A stretch of DNA of 35,407 nucleotides from Erwinia endophytica (GTDB lineage Bacteria; Pseudomonadota; Gammaproteobacteria; Enterobacterales; Enterobacteriaceae), in assembly GCF_009295515.1 (NCBI RefSeq), contig NZ_RQVV01000001.1, positions 1-35,407 of the forward strand. Reading direction: 5' to 3'. The notes under the pieces were generated by a model, which saw only the letters and a program-made list of their open reading frames with translations, had not been told where the DNA came from and made no database searches. The stretch's first letter is position 1; each line of letters starts with the position of its first letter. The translations under genes were made by a program, and so were the position numbers. This document shows positions 1 through 8,131 of the stretch, in pieces.

Positions 1-144
1 AAGTGAGTCACCGCCTGGCCAGAAGTGACCCACGGGAAAAAGCCGGCTTTGCCAGAGGGAGTGACCTTACCACCCGTATGCGCAACAGGGCATCGCCATA
101 CAATAATGAGCGAAACAGGCCACACCATCCGGTCCTGCCCCTGC

Positions 145-713
145 TCAGGATTTATCTTCCTTAATTAATTTGTGCAACAGGGCCATCACCTGGACCACTT
201 CCTTCGGCGACAGAGCCCCATCTTTTGCCCACTGTACACGTCCGTCTTTATCCAGCACCACGATGGTTGAACTCTCCGCTTCCAACTGCCAGTTTTTTCG
301 CCCCACTCCCTCGCTGTCGATAACAAATTGCGCCCAGGGGTAATGTATTTTGTTTTTTTCAGTTTTGCTACGAACGAACATGCCAGTACCGGGGAAGATA
401 TCATCGGCGTTGACAATGGTGGTGGGTTGAAAGCGGTCTGCAGGTAAATTCGCCGTCGCAACGGCTTTAATCAACAATGAATTTTTTTTTTAGCGGATTT
501 TCGCCCAGCGATGTACTGCATAATACGGACCTTGCCTTCCAGCTGTGAACTCTTCCAGCTTTTATAGGTCACCTCACCATTATTACCCAGCTCTAACTCG
601 CCCAGGTTCGAAATGGTTACCGGTGTGATGCGTTGACCAACGACAAAATTATGCGCTGACGCCATCAGTGGGCAAAGGAGAAGAGAAACGACCAGCAATC
701 TACGTAAAATCAT
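145..713 (-). pseudogene. ytfJ: YtfJ family protein, frameshifted
   Basis: Two minus-strand reading frames together make one YtfJ-like periplasmic protein of about 185 residues. The N-terminal part starts at 713 (MILRRLLVV..., with an AGGAAA ribosome site) and has a signal peptide ending near MASAHNF. It runs through QYIAGRKSAKKK and then hits a stop. The C-terminal part (LLIKAVATANLP ... VVLDKDGRVQWAKDGAL) continues in another frame. The break is exactly at a run of ten T (482-491, ten A in the coding strand). Eleven A would restore AKKKNSLLIKAV, which matches the E. coli YtfJ pattern as I remember it. So it is a pseudogene, a sequencing error in a homopolymer, or a gene read by polymerase slippage. 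YtfJ has a thioredoxin-like fold and no firmly known role. Confidence 0.85.
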
Positions 714-955
714 AATGTTTCCTTTTTTTGCAGGCACTCCAACTATCGGCTGTCTTTTAAGTATATAGCCAAAATAGTTCAAAATGCAGGACAAAAACGC
801 TGAAGCGTATTTGAACAGTATGACCACTGCCAACGCAGGGGCACCCCGTCAGGAAACGAATAACTCAGCCGACGAGCCATTCCCTGGCCCTGACTCAGAG
901 GTCGGTGATGAGGGGCGCTTGTATAGCCCAACACATCTGCAACCTGAAATATGCA

Positions 956-974
956 GGGGACAGGATAAGTCCCC
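956..974. terminator. Small hairpin downstream of the CHAD-like gene
   Basis: GGGGAC and GTCCCC face each other around a 7-base loop just past the stop of the 996-1832 gene. There is no clear T tract, so termination is only possible. I see no convincing gene in 714-995. Confidence 0.3.
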
Positions 975-995
975 TCACCTGATTAGCTGACAAAC

Positions 996-1832
996 TTACA
1001 CAGAATAGCGCTCCAGCAGCAGTTCCAAAGGCTGGCGAATATTGTCATCTAACATCGCAGGTTCATCATATGGCTTTCGCCCTGCCAGTTTATCTGCCAC
1101 CATCACATCATGACGATCGCCCATCAACCCATTGATATTGGATAAAAATCGGGAAATTTTGTAGGCTTCCTGATTGCCAGGATCGATGGATCTCAGCGTG
1201 TCATAGTAAGACACTTGCTGGCTAATAATTTTACGCACATCATGGAATTCCTCTCCGGTTAGTTTCGGCCTGGCAACCAGCGTCCGTAACGCGTGTATTT
1301 GCCTCTGACGATGTGCAACAAAGCCATCTTCCCTGTCCAGGCGGGGATGACGTAGATGATAATGGACCAGCTTCCAAATTGGCATACTTAAGTAAATACG
1401 CAGGATCTTCCCGTAAAACGAAATATTATTTTTATTTCGATTACGAAAGGCATCCTGAAAATGCCCCAAAACTACCGTCGTGTGGCGAAATAAAAAGCCG
1501 GACTCATGATTTTGACTGTAGAGTCGTTGAGCAAAGCGTAAATGCTTATAGCGTGCACGGATATACTTGAATTGCATCCGCTCGGCCTCTGATAACTCAT
1601 CGCCTTTTAATAATTTATGCACTAATCCCAGCAATTCTGAGCGCTTAAAGCCTTCTTCCCAAAATTGCAGGCACAATGCATAATTTTTTTTAATGTTTTC
1701 CTGGGAGCAATGCAAATTAATAGACTGCGGTAAGGTGGTATCTTCATTGACAACATCATCCTCTTCAACCGCAGTAAATAATAACCTAATGGTTTCAGGT
1801 GGGAATTTTTCCCATTTTTTACTGCTAATCAT
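996..1832 (-). CDS. Hypothetical protein, possibly CHAD-like, partner of flippase
   Basis: A 278-residue protein I cannot assign with certainty. It is rich in charged and helical sequence and has no signal peptide or membrane span. The C-terminal half contains FHDVRKIISQQVSYYDTLR and LSNINGLMGDRHDV, which resemble the histidine/arginine-rich helices and the L..LG..D pattern of CHAD domains, a fold that binds phosphate-rich polymers. That similarity is by eye only. Its ATG overlaps the stop of the upstream flippase gene by four bases (ATGA), so the two are translationally coupled and probably work in the same envelope process. Confidence 0.6.
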   Translation of the reverse strand: MISSKKWEKFPPETIRLLFTAVEEDDVVNEDTTLPQSINLHCSQENIKKNYALCLQFWEEGFKRSELLGLVHKLLKGDELSEAERMQFKYIRARYKHLRFAQRLYSQNHESGFLFRHTTVVLGHFQDAFRNRNKNNISFYGKILRIYLSMPIWKLVHYHLRHPRLDREDGFVAHRQRQIHALRTLVARPKLTGEEFHDVRKIISQQVSYYDTLRSIDPGNQEAYKISRFLSNINGLMGDRHDVMVADKLAGRKPYDEPAMLDDNIRQPLELLLERYSV

Positions 1833-3286
1833 TTATTAATCTCTACGGGGGCGGTAAAGCCCAGTAAACTGCGATGACGATAAACCCATAAAGTCGGAAT
1901 AAGAGACAAAATCACATCTAAACATTGCCCCCCGAAATAAGCAAAAGCAGAACCTTTCACGCCAAAAGCATGAGACAGTACGACTAAAAGCACGATATAA
2001 GATACAGAAGCCAGTATCTGTGCTGATAAGTAAACCCGCTGTTTACCGGCCATAAACAACAAAGATTCTTGCGGAAAGCCCACCATGGACACGATAATGG
2101 CGCTTAACATAATTTGAATCAAATCATATGCTTGCAAATACTTATAACCAAACACCAAGGATATTAATGGTTTACCAACGCTTATCACAGCAACAGCGAC
2201 AATGATACCAATGCCTCCGGCTAAAATTGCTGATCTAAGCCCCAGCACCCAGGGCCTTTTAGTGCGTGGGTCTAATCGCATTATCTCCGGATAAAAACTC
2301 TTCTCCAGCAATTTAGCCGGTGCGCCTGCCGCATCAAAGAAAGTCATCGCAATTTTAAACAGCCCTGCGGCTGCCGGACCTAAAATAATCCCAACTAAAA
2401 CAGTACTGCATGAGTTGCGAGCGGCCCAAATAGAATGCGAAATATTTGTCGTCCAGACAAAATCCCAGGCACCTTCTATTCTACGTGCGGTTTTTAATAA
2501 CCCGGGTTTTAATGCACCATGAATATTCCTGCGGCGCAATTCACGCGCAGAAAACCACCAAAACAGCGTGCCGCCGAAGAGGTTTGAGGCATACCACGTA
2601 ATCACAAATCCGGTAAAACCAAAGTTACCGAAATAAGCGATGATACTGCCGACAGCAATCAATAAAGGCTTGATCGCTTGCTGGATGGCAATCAAATCAA
2701 AACGATCAAGTGCGCGTAAAATACCTGTCGGGGTAGATGAGGTCATAGAAGGTATTAACGTACAGTAAAGCAGTGCGAGCTTAAAACTTTTTGCATCAAG
2801 CCCCAGCGAATGGGACAACAGTGGCAACAGGAGCATTCCACCCAGTATCGCAACGGCCCCGCTGGCAATATCCAGACCGAAAGAGAATGAAACCACATCG
2901 CGGAAACGTTGAAAATTTTTGCTATGCAGCGCTGGGGTGCCAAACTGAACCACGAATTGCCACGTCTGGAACTTGATAAAGTCACTGACCGCTTTGGTAT
3001 ATGACTGAATGACGATAAGCACGCCAAACATCTCAGGTGACATGCCCTTACCAGCACAAGACAACGCGATTAAGCCCAGTAAGGCACTCGCGACATTCCC
3101 TGAACCTAAATAGGCAGTATTACGTATGATGGTGCGGAAAGCGCCATCAGAAAACCAATGCTTCATGTTAAAAACCAGCCATACTAGCCATTTCTGCCAG
3201 ACTCGGTATCTCTCAAGTGAGCAGCAGGATAAACCAAATTCAAACCAACCTAAAGGCTTTTGATCCTGGTCAATAATGGCTGTCAT
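1829..3286 (-). CDS. Wzx-like polysaccharide/lipid flippase (MOP superfamily)
   Basis: A 485-residue membrane protein with about 12 hydrophobic segments spread over its whole length. The organisation (for example LGSGNVASALLGLIALSCAGKGMSPEMFGVL near the start and GPAAAGLFKIAMTFFDAAGAPAKLLEKSFYPEI mid-protein, quoted as two separate stretches) is typical of oligosaccharide flippases of the MOP/Wzx type. These move lipid-linked glycans from the inner to the outer leaflet of the cytoplasmic membrane. The ORF start at 3286 gives an N-terminal extension of about 45 residues before the first membrane segment; an internal ATG may be the real start. It overlaps the downstream CHAD-like gene. No glycosyltransferases are adjacent, so the substrate is unknown. 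Confidence 0.75.
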   Translation of the reverse strand: MTAIIDQDQKPLGWFEFGLSCCSLERYRVWQKWLVWLVFNMKHWFSDGAFRTIIRNTAYLGSGNVASALLGLIALSCAGKGMSPEMFGVLIVIQSYTKAVSDFIKFQTWQFVVQFGTPALHSKNFQRFRDVVSFSFGLDIASGAVAILGGMLLLPLLSHSLGLDAKSFKLALLYCTLIPSMTSSTPTGILRALDRFDLIAIQQAIKPLLIAVGSIIAYFGNFGFTGFVITWYASNLFGGTLFWWFSARELRRRNIHGALKPGLLKTARRIEGAWDFVWTTNISHSIWAARNSCSTVLVGIILGPAAAGLFKIAMTFFDAAGAPAKLLEKSFYPEIMRLDPRTKRPWVLGLRSAILAGGIGIIVAVAVISVGKPLISLVFGYKYLQAYDLIQIMLSAIIVSMVGFPQESLLFMAGKQRVYLSAQILASVSYIVLLVVLSHAFGVKGSAFAYFGGQCLDVILSLIPTLWVYRHRSLLGFTAPVEINK

Positions 3287-3821
3287 CAGGCGACGAGAGT
3301 GGCAACGCTCAGCACAACAGCGCGGAGGCCTTCATTGAACCCACCAAAGTGGCGAGCTTGTTACCTCCCCCCTTGCAGGCAAGGCGATAAAACGCGACAA
3401 AGAGGACTTCAGGCCGCATCATCGGGTCAGCAAATGACGCTCAATACGCTGATATGAGTAAATCATTCGGCAAACACCAACGCACCTGTAGACTGGTGTA
3501 GGCTGGGTGTATCGTAGTGAAACAGAATCGGTGCTCACTGGTGACAAAACGACCAGCATCTGGCGATGGGTCATGACTCATGTCCTGCCTGATAAGTGGG
3601 CAACCGCGCTTCATTGGTACTGGATGTGCGGGTAATGGCCGTATAGCACGACAAAGCCATTGTACACTATCAGTATCATCTATATGATTAAAAAACCTAG
3701 TGACATTGTCCTGCGACACAAACCAGTTGAATGCGTATTCATCGTTTTCTCAAGCGATGGTCAACTGTGATTTGACAAATACTCAGTATCCTTTTTTGAT
3801 AATGTTGGATGTTCTTAATAT
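3287..3821. other. Intergenic region between flippase and LptF-like gene
   Basis: About 535 bases between divergent genes. The reading frames in it show no recognisable protein. The only element I can support is a promoter-like sequence near the right end (3772-3803). Some of this may be gene debris. Confidence 0.5.
3772..3803 (+). promoter_or_regulatory. Candidate sigma-70 promoter for the LptF/LptG-like pair
   Basis: A perfect -35 box TTGACA (3772-3777) is followed 17 bases later by TTTGAT, overlapping GATAAT (3798-3803). The LptF-like ATG is at 3822. The -35 is strong and the -10 is ambiguous. Confidence 0.45.
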
Positions 3822-4892
3822 ATGCACTTGATTGAACGCTACATCATGGTTGAAACTCGCCGATTAGTGATGATCATTGTAGGGTTTCTAATCTTCATTT
3901 TTGCAAGTTATTCAGCCCAACGCTATCTGACTGATGCGGCCAATGGCATTTTAGCCCTACAAGCCGTGTTCTATATTGTTTTCTTCAAAGTGTTGATCTC
4001 ACTGGAGATGCTGCTCCCTGTCGGCCTGTATGTCTCTGTGGCCGTTGCGTTGGGTCAGCTTTATCATGACTCAGAGATAACCGCCATGTTTGCCTGTGGC
4101 TCCAGCCCAATAAGGCTGTATAAAGCGGTTCTGATCCTCGCCATTCCGCTCGGCATACTGGTCACGCTGCTGTCTATGTACGGCAGACCGTGGGCCTATG
4201 CGCAAATCGATCAGTTAAAAGCGCAATCTCAATCCGAACTTGATGTCAGCCATTTGCAACCGAAAAAGTTTAACCTTAGTGATAACGGCAGAATGGTCCT
4301 GGCCCAACAGAGTGATCCAGCCACTAATCATCTCTCTGATGTCCTGATTTTTATACCCTCTGATAACAAAACCACCGTTTTTAGAGCTCAATCACTGGAC
4401 GTCATTGATCCTTCATCCTCCACGCCTGCAGTAACACTGCACGCTGGTACGGCGTACCATCTGGATCACAAAGGCAGCAATGACAACGAGCAAATTTATA
4501 ATAATTTTAATTTGCACCTTAAACCACAAACCCAGAATACCGAGACAAGAAGTAAGTCTGCATCAATAGCCGCATTATCACATTCTACCGATCCTGAGGA
4601 TACCGCAGAATTGCAATGGCGTGAAAGCCGTGGCGTCAATGCCATCCTGATGGCACTATTGGCGGTCTCCTTAAGCCGGACCAGACCCCGTCAGGGACGT
4701 TTTGCGAAACTTCTTCCCCTGGCGGTATTATTTACGCTCATTTTTTATGGCGGTAATGTCTGTCGCACATTGGTTGCTAATAATACCCTCCCCGCTATCC
4801 CTGGCGTATGGTTAGTTCCCTTTATCATGTTGATTGGGGTATTGATACTGATCGCACGCGAATTCTCATTACTGCAGAAATTATCTCGATGA
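3822..4892 (+). CDS. LptF-like permease of LptB2FG-type transporter (divergent paralogue)
   Basis: A 356-residue protein with the YjgP/YjgQ (LptF/LptG) layout: N-terminal membrane segments, a soluble periplasmic beta-jellyroll-type domain in the middle (roughly residues 140-260), then C-terminal membrane segments. The start MHLIERYIMVETRRL aligns with E. coli LptF MIIIRYLVRETLKS. The coupling-helix stretch LYHDSEITAMFACG matches LYTESEITVMHACG, which contacts the LptB ATPase. Overall identity to E. coli LptF looks low, and pepA, its usual neighbour, is absent. I infer a second, accessory copy rather than the housekeeping gene. It overlaps the LptG-like gene by four bases. Confidence 0.8.
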   Translation: MHLIERYIMVETRRLVMIIVGFLIFIFASYSAQRYLTDAANGILALQAVFYIVFFKVLISLEMLLPVGLYVSVAVALGQLYHDSEITAMFACGSSPIRLYKAVLILAIPLGILVTLLSMYGRPWAYAQIDQLKAQSQSELDVSHLQPKKFNLSDNGRMVLAQQSDPATNHLSDVLIFIPSDNKTTVFRAQSLDVIDPSSSTPAVTLHAGTAYHLDHKGSNDNEQIYNNFNLHLKPQTQNTETRSKSASIAALSHSTDPEDTAELQWRESRGVNAILMALLAVSLSRTRPRQGRFAKLLPLAVLFTLIFYGGNVCRTLVANNTLPAIPGVWLVPFIMLIGVLILIAREFSLLQKLSR

Positions 4893-5968
4893 ATATTTTC
4901 AGCCGCTATTTAATACGGAACCTGTTTATAGGTTTTGCTGCCGCTGCCGCATTGTTGGTTCCGCTTTTTACCACCTTCGACTTTATCAATGAGCTCGAGG
5001 ATGTTAGCGCTGGCGGATATCGTTGGACCCAGGCCCTTTTGGTGGTCATCATGAGATTGCCAAGATGGTTTATCGATCTGGGGCCTTTTATTGCGTTACT
5101 CGGCGGGATTGTCGGACTTGGTCAACTGTCAAAAAGCCAGGAGTTAACCGCGATGCGCACTGCTGGTTTTTCAATTTTCAGCATTGCCCGGATCGTTTTA
5201 TGTTCAGGTTTAATGTTGACGCTGGCATCAGGTGTATTAGATGAGTGGGTTGCCTCCCCCTTACAGCAACGCGCATTACAACTGAAAAACGCCACACTGG
5301 CCCAGGCGGAGCATACCGTTAATACCAGCAATGCCTTGTGGGCCAGACGAGACAATGAATTTGTTACGGTCAATGCCTTAGATGAGCAAAATCAACCTAT
5401 CGGTATTGAGATATTTCACTACAAGCCTGATCTTTCGCTGGATTACTATATTTATGCAGAAAAAGCCACCGTCCAGGATAATGGAATATGGATTCTGCAT
5501 GACGTTAATCAGAAAAACTGGGCGAATGGAAAAGAAGCCGTAGAATCGAAAGACAGTTTGCAATGGCAATCCATTTTCACTGATACCAGTCTGAAAGAGC
5601 TCAGTATGCCCAGTGATAGTTTTTCCATTAAGCAACTTAATCATTACATTCGCTATTTGCAAAATACCGGTCAACCCAGCCTGGAGTTTAAACTCGCGTT
5701 ATGGCAAAAACTGGGGCGCCCAATTTTAATCATGGCAATGATTTTACTGACTGTGCCATTTACCTTCAGTAATCCCCGCGCACCGGGTTTAGGCAGCCGT
5801 TTAGCCATTGGTGTGATTATTGGATTATTCACTTATATCAGCTACAAAATTATCGTTAACCTGGGCTTGTTATTAGCTCTCAACGTACAGTTAACCACCC
5901 TGGTCCCACCGATTTTGTTGCTGATCATCGCCCTTGTGCTGGTCTACCGATTTGATAAGCAGCATTAA
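4889..5968 (+). CDS. LptG-like permease of LptB2FG-type transporter (divergent paralogue)
   Basis: A 359-residue protein starting at MNIFSRYLIRNLFIG. The ATG at 4889 overlaps the LptF-like stop (ATGA), and an upstream in-frame ATG lies inside the LptF-like gene and is unlikely. It has the LptG plan: paired N-terminal membrane helices, a periplasmic domain (NALWARRDNEFVTVN corresponds to the LptG motif QQGLWAKDGNNFVYI), and C-terminal helices (GSRLAIGVIIGLFTYISYKI). The coupling-helix glutamate is kept in SQELTAMRTAG. Together with the LptF-like protein it would form the membrane part of an ABC extractor of LPS or a similar lipid, using an LptB encoded elsewhere. Confidence 0.8.
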   Translation: MNIFSRYLIRNLFIGFAAAAALLVPLFTTFDFINELEDVSAGGYRWTQALLVVIMRLPRWFIDLGPFIALLGGIVGLGQLSKSQELTAMRTAGFSIFSIARIVLCSGLMLTLASGVLDEWVASPLQQRALQLKNATLAQAEHTVNTSNALWARRDNEFVTVNALDEQNQPIGIEIFHYKPDLSLDYYIYAEKATVQDNGIWILHDVNQKNWANGKEAVESKDSLQWQSIFTDTSLKELSMPSDSFSIKQLNHYIRYLQNTGQPSLEFKLALWQKLGRPILIMAMILLTVPFTFSNPRAPGLGSRLAIGVIIGLFTYISYKIIVNLGLLLALNVQLTTLVPPILLLIIALVLVYRFDKQH

Positions 5969-5990
5969 GCCTCCGGTTATGAGCGAATGA

Positions 5991-7175
5991 TCAGTACTCT
6001 TCCTCATCATCCCCGCCATTCTGGTGCAGGATCAGTGCATAACGCGCTATCGCCTGTTTCAGCCGGTGTTCGATTTTTCCCCGCAACACCAGAGAGTGAG
6101 GATTGTCCTCTAACTGACGCAGTAACTCCTCTACTGGTACCATTTCCTCCATGGGTTGCTGAATCGTCACCAGTCTCGCTTTCAGTTCAGCTACCGACAT
6201 CGTCTGGGTACGCTGGAACTCCGGGGAATTCAGTTCGGCATTCAGACGCTGTAGCCTGAAATGCGCTGTCCGCCATAATTGCATCTGTTCGCCAGGCAGC
6301 GCCATGTCAGTAATCGCCTGCTGCCAGTTTTCATAATATCTCCCCTGTTGCGGGGTAATTTGCTGTGCCAGATGGGCCAGTCTCTGCACTTTACCAGGAA
6401 CTGGCTGCATCAGTTGATATCCCCACAGCGCCATCGCTCCGAATAACGCCATGACGATCATACCGGCAAAAAAACCCCGGCTACGCTCCCAAAAACTAAA
6501 ATTCACATTGAGCGTAGAACTCGTTACATCACGCGGAACATAAATCAGCGGGGTGAAATCATCACTATAACGATGAGTGGGGATTTGGCCCCTATCCATA
6601 TTCGGTTTTTCAGCCTGTGCTTCGGCCAGTATGGTCGGCTGCTGTTCCTGCTCAGGACGCTGCAAGCGGCTAACCGCACTGCTGACCTGTACCTTCAGTC
6701 GGTCAAGCTGTGACAGATGTTTCTGTGCCAGTTTCTCCAGCGTTTCAATATTCTGATCAAGCTGCGTTTCCAGCCGCAGCAGCAAGGAAAGATCATCCTG
6801 CGTCAGTTTCATCACCAGCAATACATGCTGCAAACCCGTACTCAGCCAGGTCACGATCGCCAGACGCGCAGGCAGAGGATGGGGCCACAGGGTTGACCAC
6901 TGATACTTCATCATCGCAGTGACGATTTCTAATCCCTCACACAGGCCGGCCAGACCCGCTCGCCAGGCACGGGCCAACGTGTACCAGGCCACACTTTGCA
7001 AGTCCATGCCATTGAGCCGGAATAACGCAATCGCTAGTTGCTCTACCCGCAGCCAGTCAACCTCATCACGTCCTGTATGGCCCTGCTTACCTATTTCAAG
7101 GCGCAGTGCGATGAACTCTGGCAATGCGCGAGGATCGCCCCCAGTGCGCAGAATATTCGGAGTAGGTGTTGTCAT
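5991..7175 (-). CDS. VasL-type (ImpA N-domain) type VI secretion protein, orphan
   Basis: A 394-residue protein. Residues about 10-110 show the ImpA/TssA-type N-terminal domain (ILRTGGDPRALPEFIALR ... KYQWSTLWPHPLPARLAIVTWLS). A helical linker follows, then one membrane helix (about 235-256, GMIVMALFGAMALWGYQLM) and a C-terminal VasL-like helical region ending in an acidic tail. TssA/VasL-like proteins cap or prime sheath assembly of the type VI secretion system. The ATG at 7175 has a good AGGGAAG ribosome site. No other Tss gene is in the window, so it is an orphan or a fragment of a dispersed system. It is convergent with the LptG-like gene (22-base gap). Confidence 0.8.
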   Translation of the reverse strand: MTTPTPNILRTGGDPRALPEFIALRLEIGKQGHTGRDEVDWLRVEQLAIALFRLNGMDLQSVAWYTLARAWRAGLAGLCEGLEIVTAMMKYQWSTLWPHPLPARLAIVTWLSTGLQHVLLVMKLTQDDLSLLLRLETQLDQNIETLEKLAQKHLSQLDRLKVQVSSAVSRLQRPEQEQQPTILAEAQAEKPNMDRGQIPTHRYSDDFTPLIYVPRDVTSSTLNVNFSFWERSRGFFAGMIVMALFGAMALWGYQLMQPVPGKVQRLAHLAQQITPQQGRYYENWQQAITDMALPGEQMQLWRTAHFRLQRLNAELNSPEFQRTQTMSVAELKARLVTIQQPMEEMVPVEELLRQLEDNPHSLVLRGKIEHRLKQAIARYALILHQNGGDDEEEY

Positions 7176-7446
7176 TAGTCAGCTTCCCTGTAACCTGAAA
7201 GAATCCGCATCCTTTGTTATTATAATTATCGCTTAATACCTGCAAATGCAGAAATTGTTAATTCCTTTAATTATTAATTGTCTTATTTTTATGTGCCATT
7301 TCTTAAAATGTAGTATTTTTGCTACTTATTTTAACTTGTGTAGAAATATTAAATATCTATATGCCTGATAAACATCTCCCTGTTCAATACTGGGTCATGG
7401 TTCCAGTAAGGAGAGCATGATGTGAGATATTCGATCGGTTCAACGT

Positions 7447-7460
7447 GGTGCAAACGCACC
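7447..7460. promoter_or_regulatory. NtrC-like half-site pair upstream of sigma-54 promoter 1
   Basis: GGTGC-AAAC-GCACC is a perfect inverted repeat about 90 bases upstream of the -24/-12 promoter at 7543-7558. Each half matches the NtrC half-site core (GCACC/GGTGC), but the two halves are in the opposite order to the classic GCACC...GGTGC arrangement. Tentative. Confidence 0.3.
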
Positions 7461-7512
7461 GTCTTACAGCACGTAACGCCTATCCCTTTGTCATGACAAA
7501 ATCAACTCATTG

Positions 7513-7532
7513 TTAATTAACCGATTAATTTA
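7513..7532. promoter_or_regulatory. Putative TetR operator, copy 1
   Basis: Matches 18 of 20 positions of the palindrome TTAATTAATC-GATTAATTAA found at 17068-17087. It ends ten bases upstream of the -24 element at 7543. Confidence 0.6.
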
Positions 7533-7542
7533 AATTCCTGAC

Positions 7543-7558
7543 TGGCACAAAGCTTGCA
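7543..7558 (+). promoter_or_regulatory. Sigma-54 promoter 1 (-24/-12)
   Basis: CTGGCAC-N5-TTGCA matches the sigma-54 consensus YTGGCAC(G)N4TTGCW at every strongly conserved base, with the correct GG-GC spacing. The predicted start is near 7569, about 68 bases before the ATG at 7637. Two copies of the AT-rich palindrome flank it, the second on the predicted start. Confidence 0.8.
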
Positions 7559-7561
7559 AAT

Positions 7562-7581
7562 TTAATTATTCAATTAATTAA
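7562..7581. promoter_or_regulatory. Putative TetR operator, copy 2
   Basis: Matches 18 of 20 positions of the reference palindrome at 17068-17087. It covers the predicted sigma-54 transcription start (about 7569), a position fit for repression. Confidence 0.6.
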
Positions 7582-7636
7582 ATCCATGCCACTGATCGGG
7601 CAGGGTTCAGACGATGCCAATGACAGGAGAAAAGTT

Positions 7637-8116
7637 ATGACGGTTGATGACGCGATCGCGCTTTTCGATCAGCAACGAGAAAAGATCTGGTTCGAGCAAC
7701 CCGCCGAAATCGCGGCGCTGGGTCGGGGAGAGGTTCCACGAGGCACCGGTGCCCGGGGTCAGTATCTCAGTACGATTATTTTTGCTGAAGGTGAAGCCCG
7801 CACGCTGGCTGACGAAATGCTGTGGGGTTTGATCCGGGTAGCGGAGGATAACCCGGAGACAGCGGATTTAAACACCCTGCAGATGCTCATTAAAGAGATC
7901 ATCGGCTATAAAGCTGACTTCTTTGATTTCGTCAGCCTGCCGCAAGCCGCAAAATTACTGCACACTTATGTGCAGGTTGCCGCCGACTGTCAGACTCTGG
8001 ACGAGCTGGTGCGCCTGTCGCATGCGGCGCTTTCCTGGGCTAACCGCCTGCATATGTGGGTCGATTTTATTCTTCCATGGGGGCTGGGTGACGGCTTCCG
8101 TCGCGTCAAAGCCTGA
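7637..8116 (+). CDS. Small helical protein, possibly cucumopine-synthase C-domain-like
   Basis: A 159-residue, mostly helical, soluble protein. I chose MTVDDAIALFDQQREK at 7637, which has GGAGA eight to twelve bases upstream (ACAGGAGAAAAGTT); an in-frame ATG at 7586 would add 17 residues of non-typical sequence and lie almost on the transcription start. Recognisable spots are LSWANRLHMWVDFILPWGLG near the C-terminus and IKEIIGYKADFF in the middle. I do not firmly recognise the family. Because the next gene is DUF3830-like, and cucumopine synthase as I recall joins a cyclophilin-like domain to a C-terminal helical bundle, this may be the separate helical subunit. First gene of the two-gene unit driven by sigma-54 promoter 1. 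Confidence 0.8.
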   Translation: MTVDDAIALFDQQREKIWFEQPAEIAALGRGEVPRGTGARGQYLSTIIFAEGEARTLADEMLWGLIRVAEDNPETADLNTLQMLIKEIIGYKADFFDFVSLPQAAKLLHTYVQVAADCQTLDELVRLSHAALSWANRLHMWVDFILPWGLGDGFRRVKA

Positions 8117-8131
8117 CAGCCAGGAGAAATC

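Noticed and set aside
160-172. TTAATTAATT within ytfJ resembling the TetR palindrome
   Set aside because: Only one arm, inside coding sequence and far from the cluster.
784-990. Open frame of 68 codons on the plus strand
   Set aside because: No ribosome site, unlikely composition and no recognisable sequence; it lies in the gap before ytfJ.
7256-7280. Another AT-rich operator-like sequence upstream of the first sigma-54 promoter
   Set aside because: About 14 of 20 matches in AT-rich DNA is near background; arms are not complementary enough.
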